Below are positions 9,105-19,379 of a DNA stretch of 64,000 nt, piece by piece; positions within the stretch are counted from its first letter, which is position 1, and every line of letters begins with the position of its first letter. Position numbers and translations under genes: made by a program. The stretch is from positions 399,348-463,347 of the forward strand of contig RPFO01000084.1 in NCBI GenBank assembly GCA_009746045.1, given 5' to 3'. The notes under the pieces are model-generated. The model did not search any database and was not told where the DNA came from. It worked only from the letters and a program-made list of their open reading frames with translations. The stretch comes from Mesostigma viride (lineage: Eukaryota > Streptophyta > Mesostigmatophyceae > Mesostigmatales > Mesostigmataceae).

Positions 9105-10026
9105 CCCCCCCCTCCTTGCCCTCCACCTGCAGCAAGGCCGCCACCACCCTCATTAGGTACTCCATGCCCACAAGCTCCCCGGCTGCTGAGCCCAGCTCCT
9201 TGAGAAGGGTGTCCATGGCCAATGCAATGTTCATGACAATTTTCCTGTTCTCCATGTTCCGCCAATTTCCAGGCTTTACCGTCATGACCCACGACCGGAT
9301 TCCCATCCCATTGTCGCTGGCGTCCTCCAACACCCCCGGCAGCACCCGCTCCGAAACCCGATATTTCACGCTCTTGGCTCGGCTTGGCAGCGCCACCCCT
9401 TTCGAGGCCTTGAAGTGGCTTCCCGCCCCCTCCATTCCTCCCAGCGCTGCCTTCAAACCTTGCATGAATTTCTCGGCTGCGACCTCCCCCTCCTCGTCCT
9501 CCTCGTCGTCCTGATTTTCGGTTTCCGGAGGTGCCCCAACGAATGTCGCCAACCTCGCCCTCATTTCCTTTCCGACAGCCCCCCCACCTGCCGAAACCTT
9601 GGCCGCGCCTTTCGGCTTGGCCATTTTTCGCTGCGCAGGTGTCGTTGGTGGCAGCGCCTGATCCTCCTCCTCGTCCGCCGCGAGATCTGCCACGGCCAGC
9701 AGTTTTGCCACCAACGTTCCGTTTGGGTCACGTGCGTCCAACACGTCGCCAACATCAACGTGATCGGCCAGCAACTGCACGACAGACTTCAGCTGGCTCG
9801 AGCTCCACGAGCTGGCGTCCGTCACCCAGTCCTCGGCACCGAAGACCTGCTCGACTGCCCCCACCGCCTCTGCGGGGCTGATGCACTTGGCGAGCAGAGT
9901 GGCGAGCTGCTTCTTTTTGGCGCTGAAGGCGACTGGCGCGTGACTGGCGGCAGCAGCCCGCGGTGTGGGCGTCCCGTCCTCCCCGCGCGCTGCCTGCCCT
10001 CCTGTAGCTTTGCGCCCCTTCGGCAT
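8980..10026 (-). CDS. Gag-like protein of DIRS/PAT copy 1
   Basis: A 348-residue ORF beginning MPKGRKATGGQAARGED and upstream of pol. The partner in copy 2 (53112-54170) is homologous along the whole length: both share WVTDASSWSSSQLKSVVQLLADHV-type helices, a Glu/Asp-rich stretch, a VLEDASDNGMGIRSWVM-type segment and an EYLMRVVAA helix near the C terminus. No zinc knuckle is seen. The position before RT and conservation between diverged copies support a nucleocapsid-like role in packaging element RNA; this is inference from position. It overlaps the upstream part of the pol frame. Confidence 0.75.
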   Translation of the reverse strand: MPKGRKATGGQAARGEDGTPTPRAAAASHAPVAFSAKKKQLATLLAKCISPAEAVGAVEQVFGAEDWVTDASSWSSSQLKSVVQLLADHVDVGDVLDARDPNGTLVAKLLAVADLAADEEEDQALPPTTPAQRKMAKPKGAAKVSAGGGAVGKEMRARLATFVGAPPETENQDDEEDEEGEVAAEKFMQGLKAALGGMEGAGSHFKASKGVALPSRAKSVKYRVSERVLPGVLEDASDNGMGIRSWVMTVKPGNWRNMENRKIVMNIALAMDTLLKELGSAAGELVGMEYLMRVVAALLQVEGKEGGGGRWPATSCHWGRRLHCQPPRLSRQLSKLPSSWTSSARLNK

Positions 10027-10113
10027 TGCTGCTCAGGGCCAAAAATGGCTCCGACAGTACAGGTTCGTCAAACCAGAGGTTCGTTTCCCCTGGCTTGCTG
10101 TCGCCGCCCTCGT

Positions 10114-10546
10114 GAAAAGAAAAGAGGCCGACCTTAGCTAGGTGGGTTTGTTTTTGTCCTTTTTTGCGTGTCATGCGGCCTTGGCCCGGACGGCATTTTT
10201 TCGCCACGCAAATGTTGCGTCTGAACAAATGACGCAATGTGGCGTTCTAATTGCCGGCAGCTTACGTAAGGCTGCCGGGGCTATTAGGTCACATATTGCG
10301 TGAGAGAAAGAATCTAGATCTAGTTAATCACTACGCCATGAGCCAAGAAACCTAGACAGTGGCAGGTTTATATCTCAACGTAGCTCCTGCCACCTGGCCA
10401 AGAAAAACTGGCCAAAGCTTTGGCCACGATTGATCCGGATCAGGCCGCACCGGCCTCAAAAGGTATGTCACGTGAACCCAATAACCTAGCTATAGCGGCT
10501 ACCCTTCCATCTCACTATAAAGAAACTATGTTCAGAGAACCACGAT
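10114..10546 (-). repeat. Split direct repeat A1 (5' terminus) of DIRS/PAT copy 1
   Basis: Nearly identical to 5072-5505. It forms the 5' end of the element on the minus strand, so it should hold the promoter and 5' UTR for gag. Its outermost bases (TTCTCTGAACATAGTTTC on the minus strand) are shared with the 5' terminus of copy 2 although the interior differs, which marks the two copies as separate subfamilies using the same recombinase ends. Confidence 0.85.
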
Positions 10547-10946
10547 AATTTCAATCGTCCGAAAACCGGACATTGCGCCGAAATTCTTGCCGAAAATTTG
10601 GCAGCCGAGCGAATTTTTCGCCCGACGGACTTTGCGCCGAAATTTTGTGTCTGCCGTGCTTCGAACTCAACCGACTCCTGCTGTTGCGTGCACTTTGTCC
10701 GATGCCTGCAGGCCACGCACGAATTTTGCGACCGAAATATGACGACTAGACAAGTTTATCGACGACCTACATCGATCTATTGCCACTTTTGAAGTCCTTG
10801 GCTTGCTAGCAGCTTTTGATTATCAATGCCGGGAACAAAATTGCCGAAATTTTTTATTGAATCAGTACATATATGTGCACATGTCCGGAATTTTATCATT
10901 CGCAATTTTGACATTGTCGGAGTATTTGACAACTTAGGCATTGCGC
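10547..10946. other. No gene; degenerate repeat flank of DIRS copy 1
   Basis: The first ~17 bases (TTTCAATCGTCCGA) continue the dispersed repeat that was split by DIRS copy 1, as shown by the unoccupied relative at 49302-49375. The rest has recurring TTGCGCCGAAATT-like words, suggesting a diverged short tandem repeat, but no ORF or terminus I can support. Confidence 0.4.
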
Positions 10947-11549
10947 CTAGAAAAAGGTGCCCCATCCGTCGATGTCAAAATCGCCGAAGGAGTACACTCC
11001 CTGGTACAGGTCTCCCCTGTAGTTGGGAGGCTCGCCTGTATACATATTGGTGTTCCACTTGGCCCCGCCGTTCTCCGCAGCAGCCAGGAACTCCTGCTGG
11101 GCCTCGGCCCTCAGGCGCATCATTGATACATTGGGAGAGCCCGGAATTTCCGTGCTCTCCACCACCACTCTCGCCTGATTGTCAGGCACGCATTGGTAAG
11201 CAGGGTTCAAATCTGAATCGGGTGGCACCAGATCGATCATGCCATTGCCGAACGCAATGACACCTGCACCCCACTGTGCAGAAGGTCCGAGCAACTCTAC
11301 ATCAATTCTGATGTTTGCAGCGTGCTCATTTTTGTCGACCATCACATAGGTATGCTGAGAACCGAAAATATTGCTCTGCTCCATTTGTGACAGTGTTAAA
11401 TTTCGGCAAGGTTGGCTGCTTGCAATCGACAGGAAATTGGTGACCCCGACAGCCAGACGCGCAAGGGTTATAACTGCAGGTAGAACCCAAAATTTGTCGA
11501 TAAGGAGTAATGGAAGGGCACGACCACCAGTCACTAGTATTCGCTTCAC
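10947..11549 (-). CDS. Hypothetical protein, 200 residues
   Basis: An unrecognised minus-strand ORF starting MKRILVTGGRALPLLL and ending FGDFDIDGWGTFF. A leucine/valine-rich N-terminal stretch could be a membrane or signal segment. However, CCTGCAG-like acceptor sequence near 11480 means the N-terminal part might be intron and the exon could begin near PCRNLTLSQMEQSN. The C-terminal 140 residues are compositionally ordinary (IRIDVELLGPSAQWGAGVIAFG, then DLVPPDSDLNPAYQCVPDN), with mixed codon use unlike the repeats around it, so it may be a genuine exon or gene fragment. No function is assigned. Confidence 0.35.
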   Translation of the reverse strand: MKRILVTGGRALPLLLIDKFWVLPAVITLARLAVGVTNFLSIASSQPCRNLTLSQMEQSNIFGSQHTYVMVDKNEHAANIRIDVELLGPSAQWGAGVIAFGNGMIDLVPPDSDLNPAYQCVPDNQARVVVESTEIPGSPNVSMMRLRAEAQQEFLAAAENGGAKWNTNMYTGEPPNYRGDLYQGVYSFGDFDIDGWGTFF

Positions 11550-11705
11550 CGGACACCTGTTTCAGCTTCCGGATAAAATTCAGCAAGAGCAGCGGCGATT
11601 AGATACTAAATATTGCGTTATTGGTTCGTACCGTACCCAGACAAAAATTGTACTAGTGACGCAATTGTACTAGGCGGAATGACAACTGCGCCCGGCAAAT
11701 AAGTA

Positions 11706-11918
11706 TTTATTGCTCCAACCCCAAACCTAACTTGTTCCGGAGCTGTTCGAAGCGAAGAGCAATGGAAGGGATCGGACCCGAGCCAGATTTCAGTGCGGAA
11801 CATGATGGCTGGCCTACCTCACTCCGAACATTAATGTGGACCCGGGTTCGAATCCTGTCAGTGCTATTCGCTTCGAACAGTTCCGGAACGATTTTTTTTG
11901 TGGGGGTGGAGCAATAAA
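11706..11918. mobile_element. 213-bp MITE with long imperfect TIRs
   Basis: The ends 11706-11760 and 11863-11918 are inverted repeats of about 55 bp (TTTATTGCTCCA...GTTCCGGA.CTGTTCGAAGCGAA), with mismatches only in the middle. The loop holds a GGGTTCGAATCC word (about 11844-11855), identical to the RNA polymerase III B-box/T-arm consensus, but no matching full tRNA fold was found. No transposase is encoded. A 2-3 bp A/T target duplication is possible but not decidable. Confidence 0.75.
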
Positions 11919-12210
11919 TTCTCGACATGCAGAAACAAATGTCGAATAGATTGTGCAAAAAAATATCGAAATCCTTATCATTATTTAAATATACAGCATA
12001 AAATTATGTTGCAGTAAAAAATAACTGTTAATTGAAGGCCGCAAAAAATTATCAACTACCCTTAAACTTGACCACAGAAAGATCTCGAAAAATATATACA
12101 ATATATGCGGCCACCTTTTTACACCCTACTGAAGCCCCACTCTAAAGATATAATACGAGCCGAAACTAGGGCGTCGTCTACCCGCAGCGAGACCCCAATT
12201 TCTTGTTAAT
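11919..12210. other. AT-rich 3' flank of gene A
   Basis: There are no ORFs and no repeats beyond one half-palindrome (CTACCCGCAGCGAGACCCC, 12178-12196) of the PstI family that fills gene A introns. It lies just downstream of the gene A stop codon, so it should contain the 3' UTR and polyadenylation region, and possibly one end of the larger repeated unit. No inverted match to 49083-49847 was seen. Confidence 0.4.
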
Positions 12211-12957
12211 TTAAGTCGGTGCCGGCCCCTCCGGGGCTTCATCCTTGATCACCAGCGTAGTAAGCCACTTGTCGAGCTCCTTGCTCATCCTGATGTCGGC
12301 ACACATTCCGTCGCTGCGGACGCGTGCTTCTAGCCGGAGAGCCGGAGCGACGCAGAGATAGCAATTCACAAGCTCGGGCTGGCGTGACGGTGGCCAATCC
12401 TCAACGTTGAGCGTGAAATGCAGGGGGTCATGCTTATCCCGCTTCCAAATCCGAACGGGAAGAATGCCGTTCCCGGCGAGGAACAGCTCCTTCTCCCGTC
12501 CGTTCCGGCCCTCGACCCACCTCTCGAAGTTCTCGTCTAACACGATCGGCCCGGCTTCGCTTACAACCTCAGCCAACCAGAACGGGTGGATGGGATCGTG
12601 ATCCGTGTCCTTGTCCGATGGAACTGCCACATAGTCGTGGAGTCTCATCTGCCGGCCCATCGCCTCCCGCTTGTCCTTCAGCTGCTCCCCCCGCGTCACC
12701 ATGCGAACCGGAGGGTTGGGCTGGCTCGGTGGCAGCAAACGGACAGTTTTCATCGAGCTTCCTGCATAATTGAACTCGATGATAAACGACCACTCGCTTA
12801 GACATCCCTCAAACCGCCCAGCCAAACAGGGCGGACAGTAGCAGGAATAGCGCCTAATCATCAAAAGGCCAGGGTCGGACTTGTCCAGTCGCCACCAATG
12901 CGCCTGCTTGATGCCAGGCACCTCCTCAACCTCCGCGCGTCGGCCGGACTCGACGTC

Positions 12958-13448
12958 CTGTCATGAAATAGTTAGGACAAAAAGAATACCGTTCAAATTA
13001 GCAAAATTGACTAAAAACCAATAAAACAGGGTATAGCTGCAGAGAGACCCCTTAAAAAAAAAATTAACGACAAGACATCAAGTGATCAAAATTCGACACA
13101 GGGTATAGCTGCAGAGAGACCCCATTCGAATCATAATAACAACGTACGACAAGATATCAAGTGATCAAAATTCGACACAGGGTATAGCTGCAGAGAGACC
13201 CCATTCAGTTCGAATCATAATAACAACTACGTACGACAAGATATCAAGTGATCGAAATTCGACACAGGGTATAGCTGCAGAGAGACCCCTTCATACCGAA
13301 AGAACAAGCGAAATTTCATACCTAAAAGAAAAGCAACCCATGGACAGTATATAGGGTCTCTCTGCAGAGATACCTTTATTGGGTTTGAATTTTTATAGAA
13401 CAGCGGCAGTTGACGTCTTAAAACCTGAAATAACACACAATTCCGTAC
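12958..13448 (-). repeat. Gene A intron 3 with tandem palindrome units
   Basis: Within this phase-0 intron, four direct repeats of about 80 bp (13029-13289) each carry a GGTATAGCTGCAGAGAGACC half-palindrome followed by a conserved GACAAGA(C/T)ATCAAGTGATC(A/G)AAATTCGACAC block. A fifth motif at 13352-13376 is in the opposite orientation. The unit is related to the PstI-centred palindromes found in the spacer and in gene B introns. Confidence 0.8.
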
Positions 13449-14181
13449 CGGGGGTAAAAGGAAGAAGTGGCGAGTGACGTTCTCGGCCCGCGCGCGGGCC
13501 GACTCCCTGCTCGATGTCTTGCCGCCCTGCCAGTTCTGGTTCAAGTAGGCGACTAGCTGGTGGGTCTCAAGTATGTGCTGGTTTTCGGGAATCCTCTGCA
13601 TTTCCCTCAAGACGCACTTGCACTTCGCTCCTTGACCATCCACCTCCCCCTTCCCATGCTGCTCCCCCATGTACAGGGGTCACCCGCAGTATCGCAACAA
13701 GAATCGCAACTACGCAACTTTCCAGGAGGACCAAAAAACAGTTTTGTTGCGATTCTTGCGAGGACCGATTTGGACGAAAAGTTGCGAAACGGCAAACGCG
13801 TGGTATCGCAACTAAAGATACTCTTCGACGTGAAGTATGTCACTCCTTGGCTGACCGGCGCGAAGAATCAACCGAACTGAAATGAGCGGCGTCAGAAAAA
13901 TGCTATAGCCGCAGTCGCGCAACATCTAATGATGCGCACATTATCTCGGGCTGGTTTTTACTGCCTCTACACGCGTTAATCATCACGGGGGTGACGATGA
14001 AAGGCAGCACTTGTTATTAGCTTCTGTATCATTGAAATTTTCGCAACCAGTAGTTTTCGTATGATGTATTTCGCGTATTTCATCATCGTTCAGGGCCAGG
14101 AAAGTCTCGACGCCGTGATGAGATTGCCTTTCTGTCACGAGATTGCTAGCTTTCCGCTAGCCTTCTTTTTGCGGTTTCGGC

Positions 14182-14728
14182 ATGGCGCAGTTTAGTGTAC
14201 CTGCGGATACCGTCAACAAGGTTAAGTCGTTATATCATTCGGTAAGTAATCTCGGACACATTGTTGAAGGTTTGTGGTGTTAAGTTCCCTAACTTACTAC
14301 TCCTGTGTACTAGTTTGTGGTTGTGGTTTTGTACAACCGTCGTCGTAAGATTTTCATCAGTTTTGTTCATGATTAGCTGCGTCTGTACCTAATTTTCTAG
14401 AATGACGATTGATTTAACATCTAAAGGAGTTGTAGATGGTAGCACGATGGTTTCTATTGCCTAAATTCTTCAGGAAAGATGGTATCATGGCCAGTTTTTT
14501 GTCAGCCTTTTGGCTTTGCTAGTAAAGGACGCCTGTGCAGTTGTGCAGTCCGTGCAACATCTATGGAGGCCCCAGTGCCTTGCTGACGTAGAAAAGAAGT
14601 TCGATGCAGTGTTTGTATATTTTCATCCTAGGCATGCAAATGGAGGTCATTTCTCATGTTCTGGATGCATGGGTAACACCGCCCCTTGCACCCCCTTGCT
14701 ACGTGTGCATTTGGGCCTTGGTTTGTGA
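14182..14728 (+). CDS. Possible captured two-exon gene fragment inside the 3.4-kb element
   Basis: An ATG at 14182 opens 20 codons (MAQFSVPADTVNKVKSLYHS) ending at a consensus donor GTAAGT (14242). A CTTCAG acceptor ends at 14473, and phase-0 continuation gives ERWYHGQFFVSLLALLVKDA, then VQHLWRPQCLADVEKKFDAVFVYFHPRHANGGH. It either stops at 14728 or splices at a donor near 14673. The composition is that of an ordinary cellular protein, unlike the surrounding repeats, which suggests transduplication of a host gene's 5' exons. I do not recognise the protein. Alternative: chance ORF plus splice-like sites. Confidence 0.35.
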
Positions 14729-15426
14729 AGACGTCCAATATTGCATTATCACTTAACATTGCATTGTAAGTGTCTTTTTTATCGCACCCGTGCACCCCCC
14801 TGAGATTAGTGCTGTATTTAGCACCCATAGGACATATAGGACATTGCAACATGACTAATGACATGACCCCGAAGTAACTCCCTATATGCGTGTGCTTTGG
14901 TCCCAGTATGGACACTAGATTGTTATCAGGCTGGTTTCTGGACATTATCATGCAAGGTGCAACCAGCCATAATTAGGGGTAGAGTTACACACTGGTCATC
15001 CAAGGGCTAAGTGCAGGCCAGCACGCGGTAAAATGGTGACTGTGCATTAATATTAAAAAATTAAATTACGACACGCAGACGCTACGCGTTGATCAGGCGT
15101 CGCGTGACCGCCATGCGAACATTAATAGTTGTCGCGTATATTACATCCTCAATGATGTGGAGGCGGAGATGGAATGAGTATCTATAATGTAACCTTGAGT
15201 GACAGGGTTGCTGACACCACGGCCCGAATCACTGTTATTACACTTGTACTGAATTGGGTCACATGCATACCCCCACCGACTTGGGGTTGGTATCCTTTAT
15301 ATATCCTGCCATGGACTGGAATCGTTGTCTCCTTGAATACATGTATAACTCACATGGGTCAGGGGGCCTGCCCATATTCACCACTATATTAATCCCTCAA
15401 AGGTGCTTACACTGTCCTCGGTCGCA

Positions 15427-16060
15427 TTCATGCATGCATTCGCGTATCCATGCATGCAATCACTTCCATCCCTGCAAGCATTCACGCATCCATGCATGCA
15501 AACACCATCCATCCACGCAAGCATTCACATATCCATGCATGCAAACACCATCCACCCCAAGCATTCACACATTCATGCATGCAAACACCATCCATCCATG
15601 CTAGCATTCACGAATCCATGCATGCAAACACCACCCATCCGTGCAAGCATTCACGTATCCATGCATGCAAACACCATCCACCCAGGCAAGCATTCACGTA
15701 TCCATGCATGCAAACACCACCCATCCGTGCAAGCATTCACGCATCCATGCATGCAAACACCATCCACCCATGCAAGCATTCACGTATCCATGCATGCAAA
15801 CACCATCCACCCCAAGCTTTCAGGTATCCATGCATGCAAACACCACCCATCCATGCATGCAAACACCATCCACCCATGCAAGCATTCACACATTCATGCA
15901 TGCAAACACCATCCATCCCTGCAAGCATTTACGTATCCATGCATGCAAACACCACCCATCCCTGCAAGCATTCACGTATCCATGCATGCAAACACCATCC
16001 ATCCCTGCAAGCATTCACGTATCCACGCATGCAAACACCATCCATCCCTGCAAGCATTAA
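15427..16060 (+). repeat. 43-bp minisatellite
   Basis: About 14-15 copies of a 43-bp unit (CATGCATGCAAACACCATCC plus a GCAAGCATTCACGTATC-like part) with a few substitutions and one shortened unit near 15850. Because 43 is not a multiple of 3, all three frames are open and give cyclic peptides (HACKHHPS...), which I treat as non-coding. The array lies inside the 3.4-kb TIR element. Confidence 0.9.
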
Positions 16061-17653
16061 TGCAATATCGATTCGTGTAATTAGCACCCATCCTGCGAGC
16101 ATCCATGCAATTACCACCCATCCTGCGAACATTCACGTGCAATCCATGCATGCAGACACCGCCATCCATTCGATGCAAGCATTCACGTTTCCATGCAGCC
16201 ACCCATCCTCGGCCCGCAGCATCATGGTGAACACAGCATTTCCCTTGCCCGGCCTGCGGCCGGACTGTAACACTGGACTGTCTCACCGCTTTAACATAGA
16301 CGGTTCAGGGCGATATATGTAGTCGCCTCAAAGTTGCACCCGCACGGCCAGCAAATGCTGGGCCGCTGCCATCCCCACTTCACAAACACACCCTCTTTCA
16401 GAATCTGTCCAGTATTGTTGCCTAATGCATCCCCGTTCGAAAGAGCGACATAATGAAACCGCACTGTGAATGAAACAACGCAGTTTGTTTAACATGCCAC
16501 GGCGCCGACTATACCTCAAGACCATAGCTGTGTAATGTCTGCGGGACAATGACGGGGTAATGACGCGCAATGACGAGACGATGACGCGCGTGATGATTAG
16601 GGAACTGTTTGATAACGAAAGGTTAGTGGTTGTAGACTAATAATTATAGGTCGTTGATTATTCAATGAAGAGGCGGCACACTTCTGTTTTTTTTCATTAT
16701 TGCACTGACTTGAGTGACTTCCGCGCGATGAATCCCACTGAACTGAACTGAACACCGCGCGGCCAATCAATCGTCAACGGCGGTAACTATTGCAAGTACA
16801 TATCGGATCCTGCACGCCGATTGGCGACAATTTATTCCTTCCGGCGCACGTGTACGGCGTACTTTTGGTATACTTGCCAGGTTTGTTGCGATTCTGTTGC
16901 ATTGCGGAACTCTAGAATTGGTGGGTTTTCAGTTGCGGAACTAGGTGTTGCGATACTCGAGCACGCTCCCATTTTTCATCCAAACATCACTTTTGAAAAG
17001 TGAAGGTGCCATGGTGTGCCCATACCTGCCCTTAATCGAAGTGGATGATAAAAATTTTTTTTTTGAGTTGCGATTCTTGTTGCGATACTGCGGGTGACCC
17101 CGTGGAACTCAAAGGCCTGCAGGTCGGGATCCCCCATGAGCAGACCGTTAATCTGGTTAATCACGTACCTGGACTTAAACTGCACCGCGCAGTTGTCCGA
17201 GCACATGTACAGGTTTCGCACCTGTACCCCTACTTCTACCCGCAGGGTTTCCAGAATCTTGCGAAGAGCGTATACAAGTGCGCGCTCGCCCCGCTTGATA
17301 CTGGAATCCCCCAGGAAAAAGAAGACGCGCTTTTCCAGCTCGCCGTTGAGCCGATAACGCACGATCATGGGCATCAGGATGTGGCTGCGCTTGTGGAAGT
17401 ACTGCGACTGCAGTTGGACGTAGCTGCTGTTCTCGTAGTTCTCGGCCCAGTCTCCGTGCACGAGCACGTCCCCCTCTCTCAGATTCTTCTCCCGATCCTT
17501 GATTGTATCCGCCTGCGACCAGGCCGTAAAGCAGTGCACGGTGAACTTGTCCCACCTCTTAAGAATCTCGTCCCGCAGCTCAGCTGGGGTGGACCTCATT
17601 TGGACTTGCTCGGGCCGCTTCACCTTCTTCGCCGCCCTGCCATCGGTCTCGCC

Positions 17654-17804
17654 CTGTTTCGCAAAGGTCCGCAGACAGTTTCGATTTGCAATAAAATCGC
17701 ATTTCGATCATTTAACTGCAACTCACAAAGGGTCTCGCTGCAGCTATAGGTCACAAAAACAAAAAGTCAACAACATAGGAGAAATAAATTCGAAACCTAC
17801 TCAC
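17654..17804 (-). repeat. Gene A intron 1 with one palindrome motif
   Basis: A 151-bp phase-0 intron (donor GTGAGT at 17804, acceptor CAG at 17656-17654) holding one imperfect PstI-centred motif, GGGTCTCGCTGCAGCTATAG, at 17731-17750. It is the shortest clear example of an intron built around the repeat. Confidence 0.7.
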
Positions 17805-19379
17805 CCTCACCCCTCGGGTCACAGTCTGCTCCACCATCTCGAACTTGAACCAATTCAGAATCTCCGTGGAATTCTTGTCCCGATCACACTGCACCCAGTT
17901 ATTATGGATGCCGCATGATTCCTCAGGACAGAACCCCTCCACACACGCCATCTTCAGTATGCGGTGAACCCTCTCCGTCCTCGGCACCCCATCTTCGTCC
18001 TCCACCAGCCTCTCAGAAATGTCGAGGTCTTCCAGGTCCCGTCCCCGCCATTCATCTTCCCCCTCCCCCTCTTCCATCCCCCCGCCCATTCCGCCCCCTT
18101 CACGCAGCCCGTTATCCCTGCCGTCAGTCTCGGCGGACACCGGGCAGTGAAAGTGCTTGATCCAGTCCGTCGAGTGAATGGCTTTCCACATTCCGCAAGT
18201 ACCGTCCGGCTGTCTGTACTTGGAGCATCCCGCACACTCCGCGCCACACTTGCAGTTCTTGCCGTGGTTCGCATTGCAGTGCTTGGTCCACGCCCCCATG
18301 GCCGACTGCATGGTGACGTGCTTCTCACACGCGCACAGGTTCCTCTCCTTCCACTTGCCCTTGATGCAATCGGGCGCGTATTTGCAGAAGGTCGTGTAGC
18401 CCACGTGAATGCCCACGTCCTTATCATACTGGTCACTCCTTTTGTTCCAGTACGCATGCTTTTCGAGAAAGTGATTGTACATGTCCTCCTTGGAGGTCAT
18501 GTAATAGCGCGCTCCCTCAACGGCGACGAGCACCCCGCGATTGCCATGACCCTCCCTGCTGTAAGTGCGCTTGACATCCTTCATCTGGGAGGAGGCGCGC
18601 GACTCATCATCGTGCATCCACGCGTCCACTATCGCGTCAATCACGAATTGCGGCAAAGGGCGCCCCTTGCGAGCCTGCGCGTGTCTGAGGTAGTCCAACT
18701 TCTGCTGCCTTCGTATCGCGCGAATTCCGCGAATCTTCTTGGCGTCCATCCCCGTCAGGTTCTCCAACTCCGCGGCCGAAAACTCCTTCTCCAAGTCGTC
18801 ACCACAGTAAAGCGTGGACATCAGCACCATCCTGACGTCTCTGTCTGCGTCGCTTTTGGTCAGACCATCAAAAAAGCCGTTAATCCGAGCCACCCAGAAC
18901 CTGTTCAGTTCTGCCATCCGCTCCTGATTGTAAAGCTTTTTCGCCTCCTCATGATACTTCCCGTGACCTAGTTCAGCGGCCCTAGAGTTAAAGCCAGCAA
19001 TCATCTGGTCGAAAGCCGGCCCCCGCCCCTCGGGTTTTGTCATCGCCTGAGCCGCTTCAAACGCCTGGTCAGCGAAATATTCCCCAATAACCCTCTTTGA
19101 TTTCGAGTATTCTCCCGGCCGCTTGACTTCCTTGGCTTCAGGCTGCGCTGGATTCTGGTTCTCATCTCCGAAAACCCTTTTTGCGCCAGTTGACTGCTTC
19201 GTCCCGGTGTTCAACTTAATTGCACTGAATCCTGGACGACCGGACGCAAGGGCGAAAACTCCCACCCGTTCGCGTGCTGCATGCCATGACGACCGGCACA
19301 ACGAAATCCATGCAAATCGAGTATCGTTGGGAAAAGCGACAATTACAGACAAAGTTCGAAAGTGTATCATTTTTTACCA

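Larger units (their letters stand above)
4912..10546 (-). mobile_element. DIRS/PAT-like tyrosine-recombinase retrotransposon, copy 1, complete termini
   Basis: The element has split direct repeats instead of LTRs. The segment 4912-5045 recurs at 5506-5640 (B repeats) and 5072-5505 recurs at 10114-10546 (A repeats). Read on the minus strand this is A1-ORFs-B1-A2-B2, the arrangement of PAT, Kangaroo and Ngaro-type DIRS elements, which replicate through a circular intermediate. Inside are Gag, RT-RNase H and a tyrosine recombinase. The B repeat carries AATAAA just before its end on the coding strand, a plausible polyadenylation signal. The recombinase is interrupted by a short retroposon at 6080-6204, so this copy cannot move on its own. 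No target duplication flanks it, as expected for recombinase-mediated insertion. Confidence 0.9.
13676..17101. mobile_element. 3.4-kb TIR DNA element inserted in gene A
   Basis: The ends 13676-13711 and 17066-17101 are 36-bp perfect terminal inverted repeats starting GGGGTCACCCGCAGTATCGC. Subterminal GTTGCGAT words recur at both ends (13715-13830 and 16870-16960), as in transposase-binding arrays. The insertion splits the gene A protein exactly between EFH and YMGEQHGKG. No transposase ORF is present inside, so it is non-autonomous. It carries a 43-bp minisatellite (15427-16060) and a possible captured gene fragment (14182-14728). A clear target-site duplication was not found and the superfamily is open. 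Confidence 0.85.
12211..19370 (-). pseudogene. Gene A: four-exon DDE-transposase-like gene, interrupted by a TIR element
   Basis: Exon 1 spans 19370-17805, exon 2 17653-17102, exon 3 13675-13449 and exon 4 12957-12211. Introns are GT-AG and in phase 0 (donors GTGAGT at 17804 and GTACGG at 13448; acceptors CAG before 17653 and 12957). The joined protein of about 1000 residues has HGDWAENY, then MCSDNCAVQFKSRYV, then QHGKGEVDGQGAKC, and a C-terminal YSCYCPPCLAGRFEGC cluster. This D..ENY / SD...QFK / HGKG..DG order is that of a widespread uncharacterised eukaryotic protein family that I believe is transposase-derived with an RNase H fold. Exon 1 adds a Cys/His-rich cluster (CKCGAECAGCSKYRQ). A 3.4-kb insertion between exons 2 and 3 breaks this copy. 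The start codon is uncertain. Confidence 0.65.

Noticed and set aside
15403-16322. Long His/Cys/Pro-rich ORFs over the 43-bp minisatellite
   Set aside because: A product of a stop-free tandem unit; the peptide cycles through three frames because 43 is not a multiple of 3.
13676-17101. Exact target-site duplication for the 3.4-kb element
   Set aside because: Flanks (TTCCAC and TGTACATG on the minus strand) share no convincing repeat; several trimmed alignments are possible.
17964-18971. 335-residue plus-strand ORF opposite gene A exon 1
   Set aside because: Antisense shadow; the minus strand has conserved copies with conservative substitutions in unit 3.
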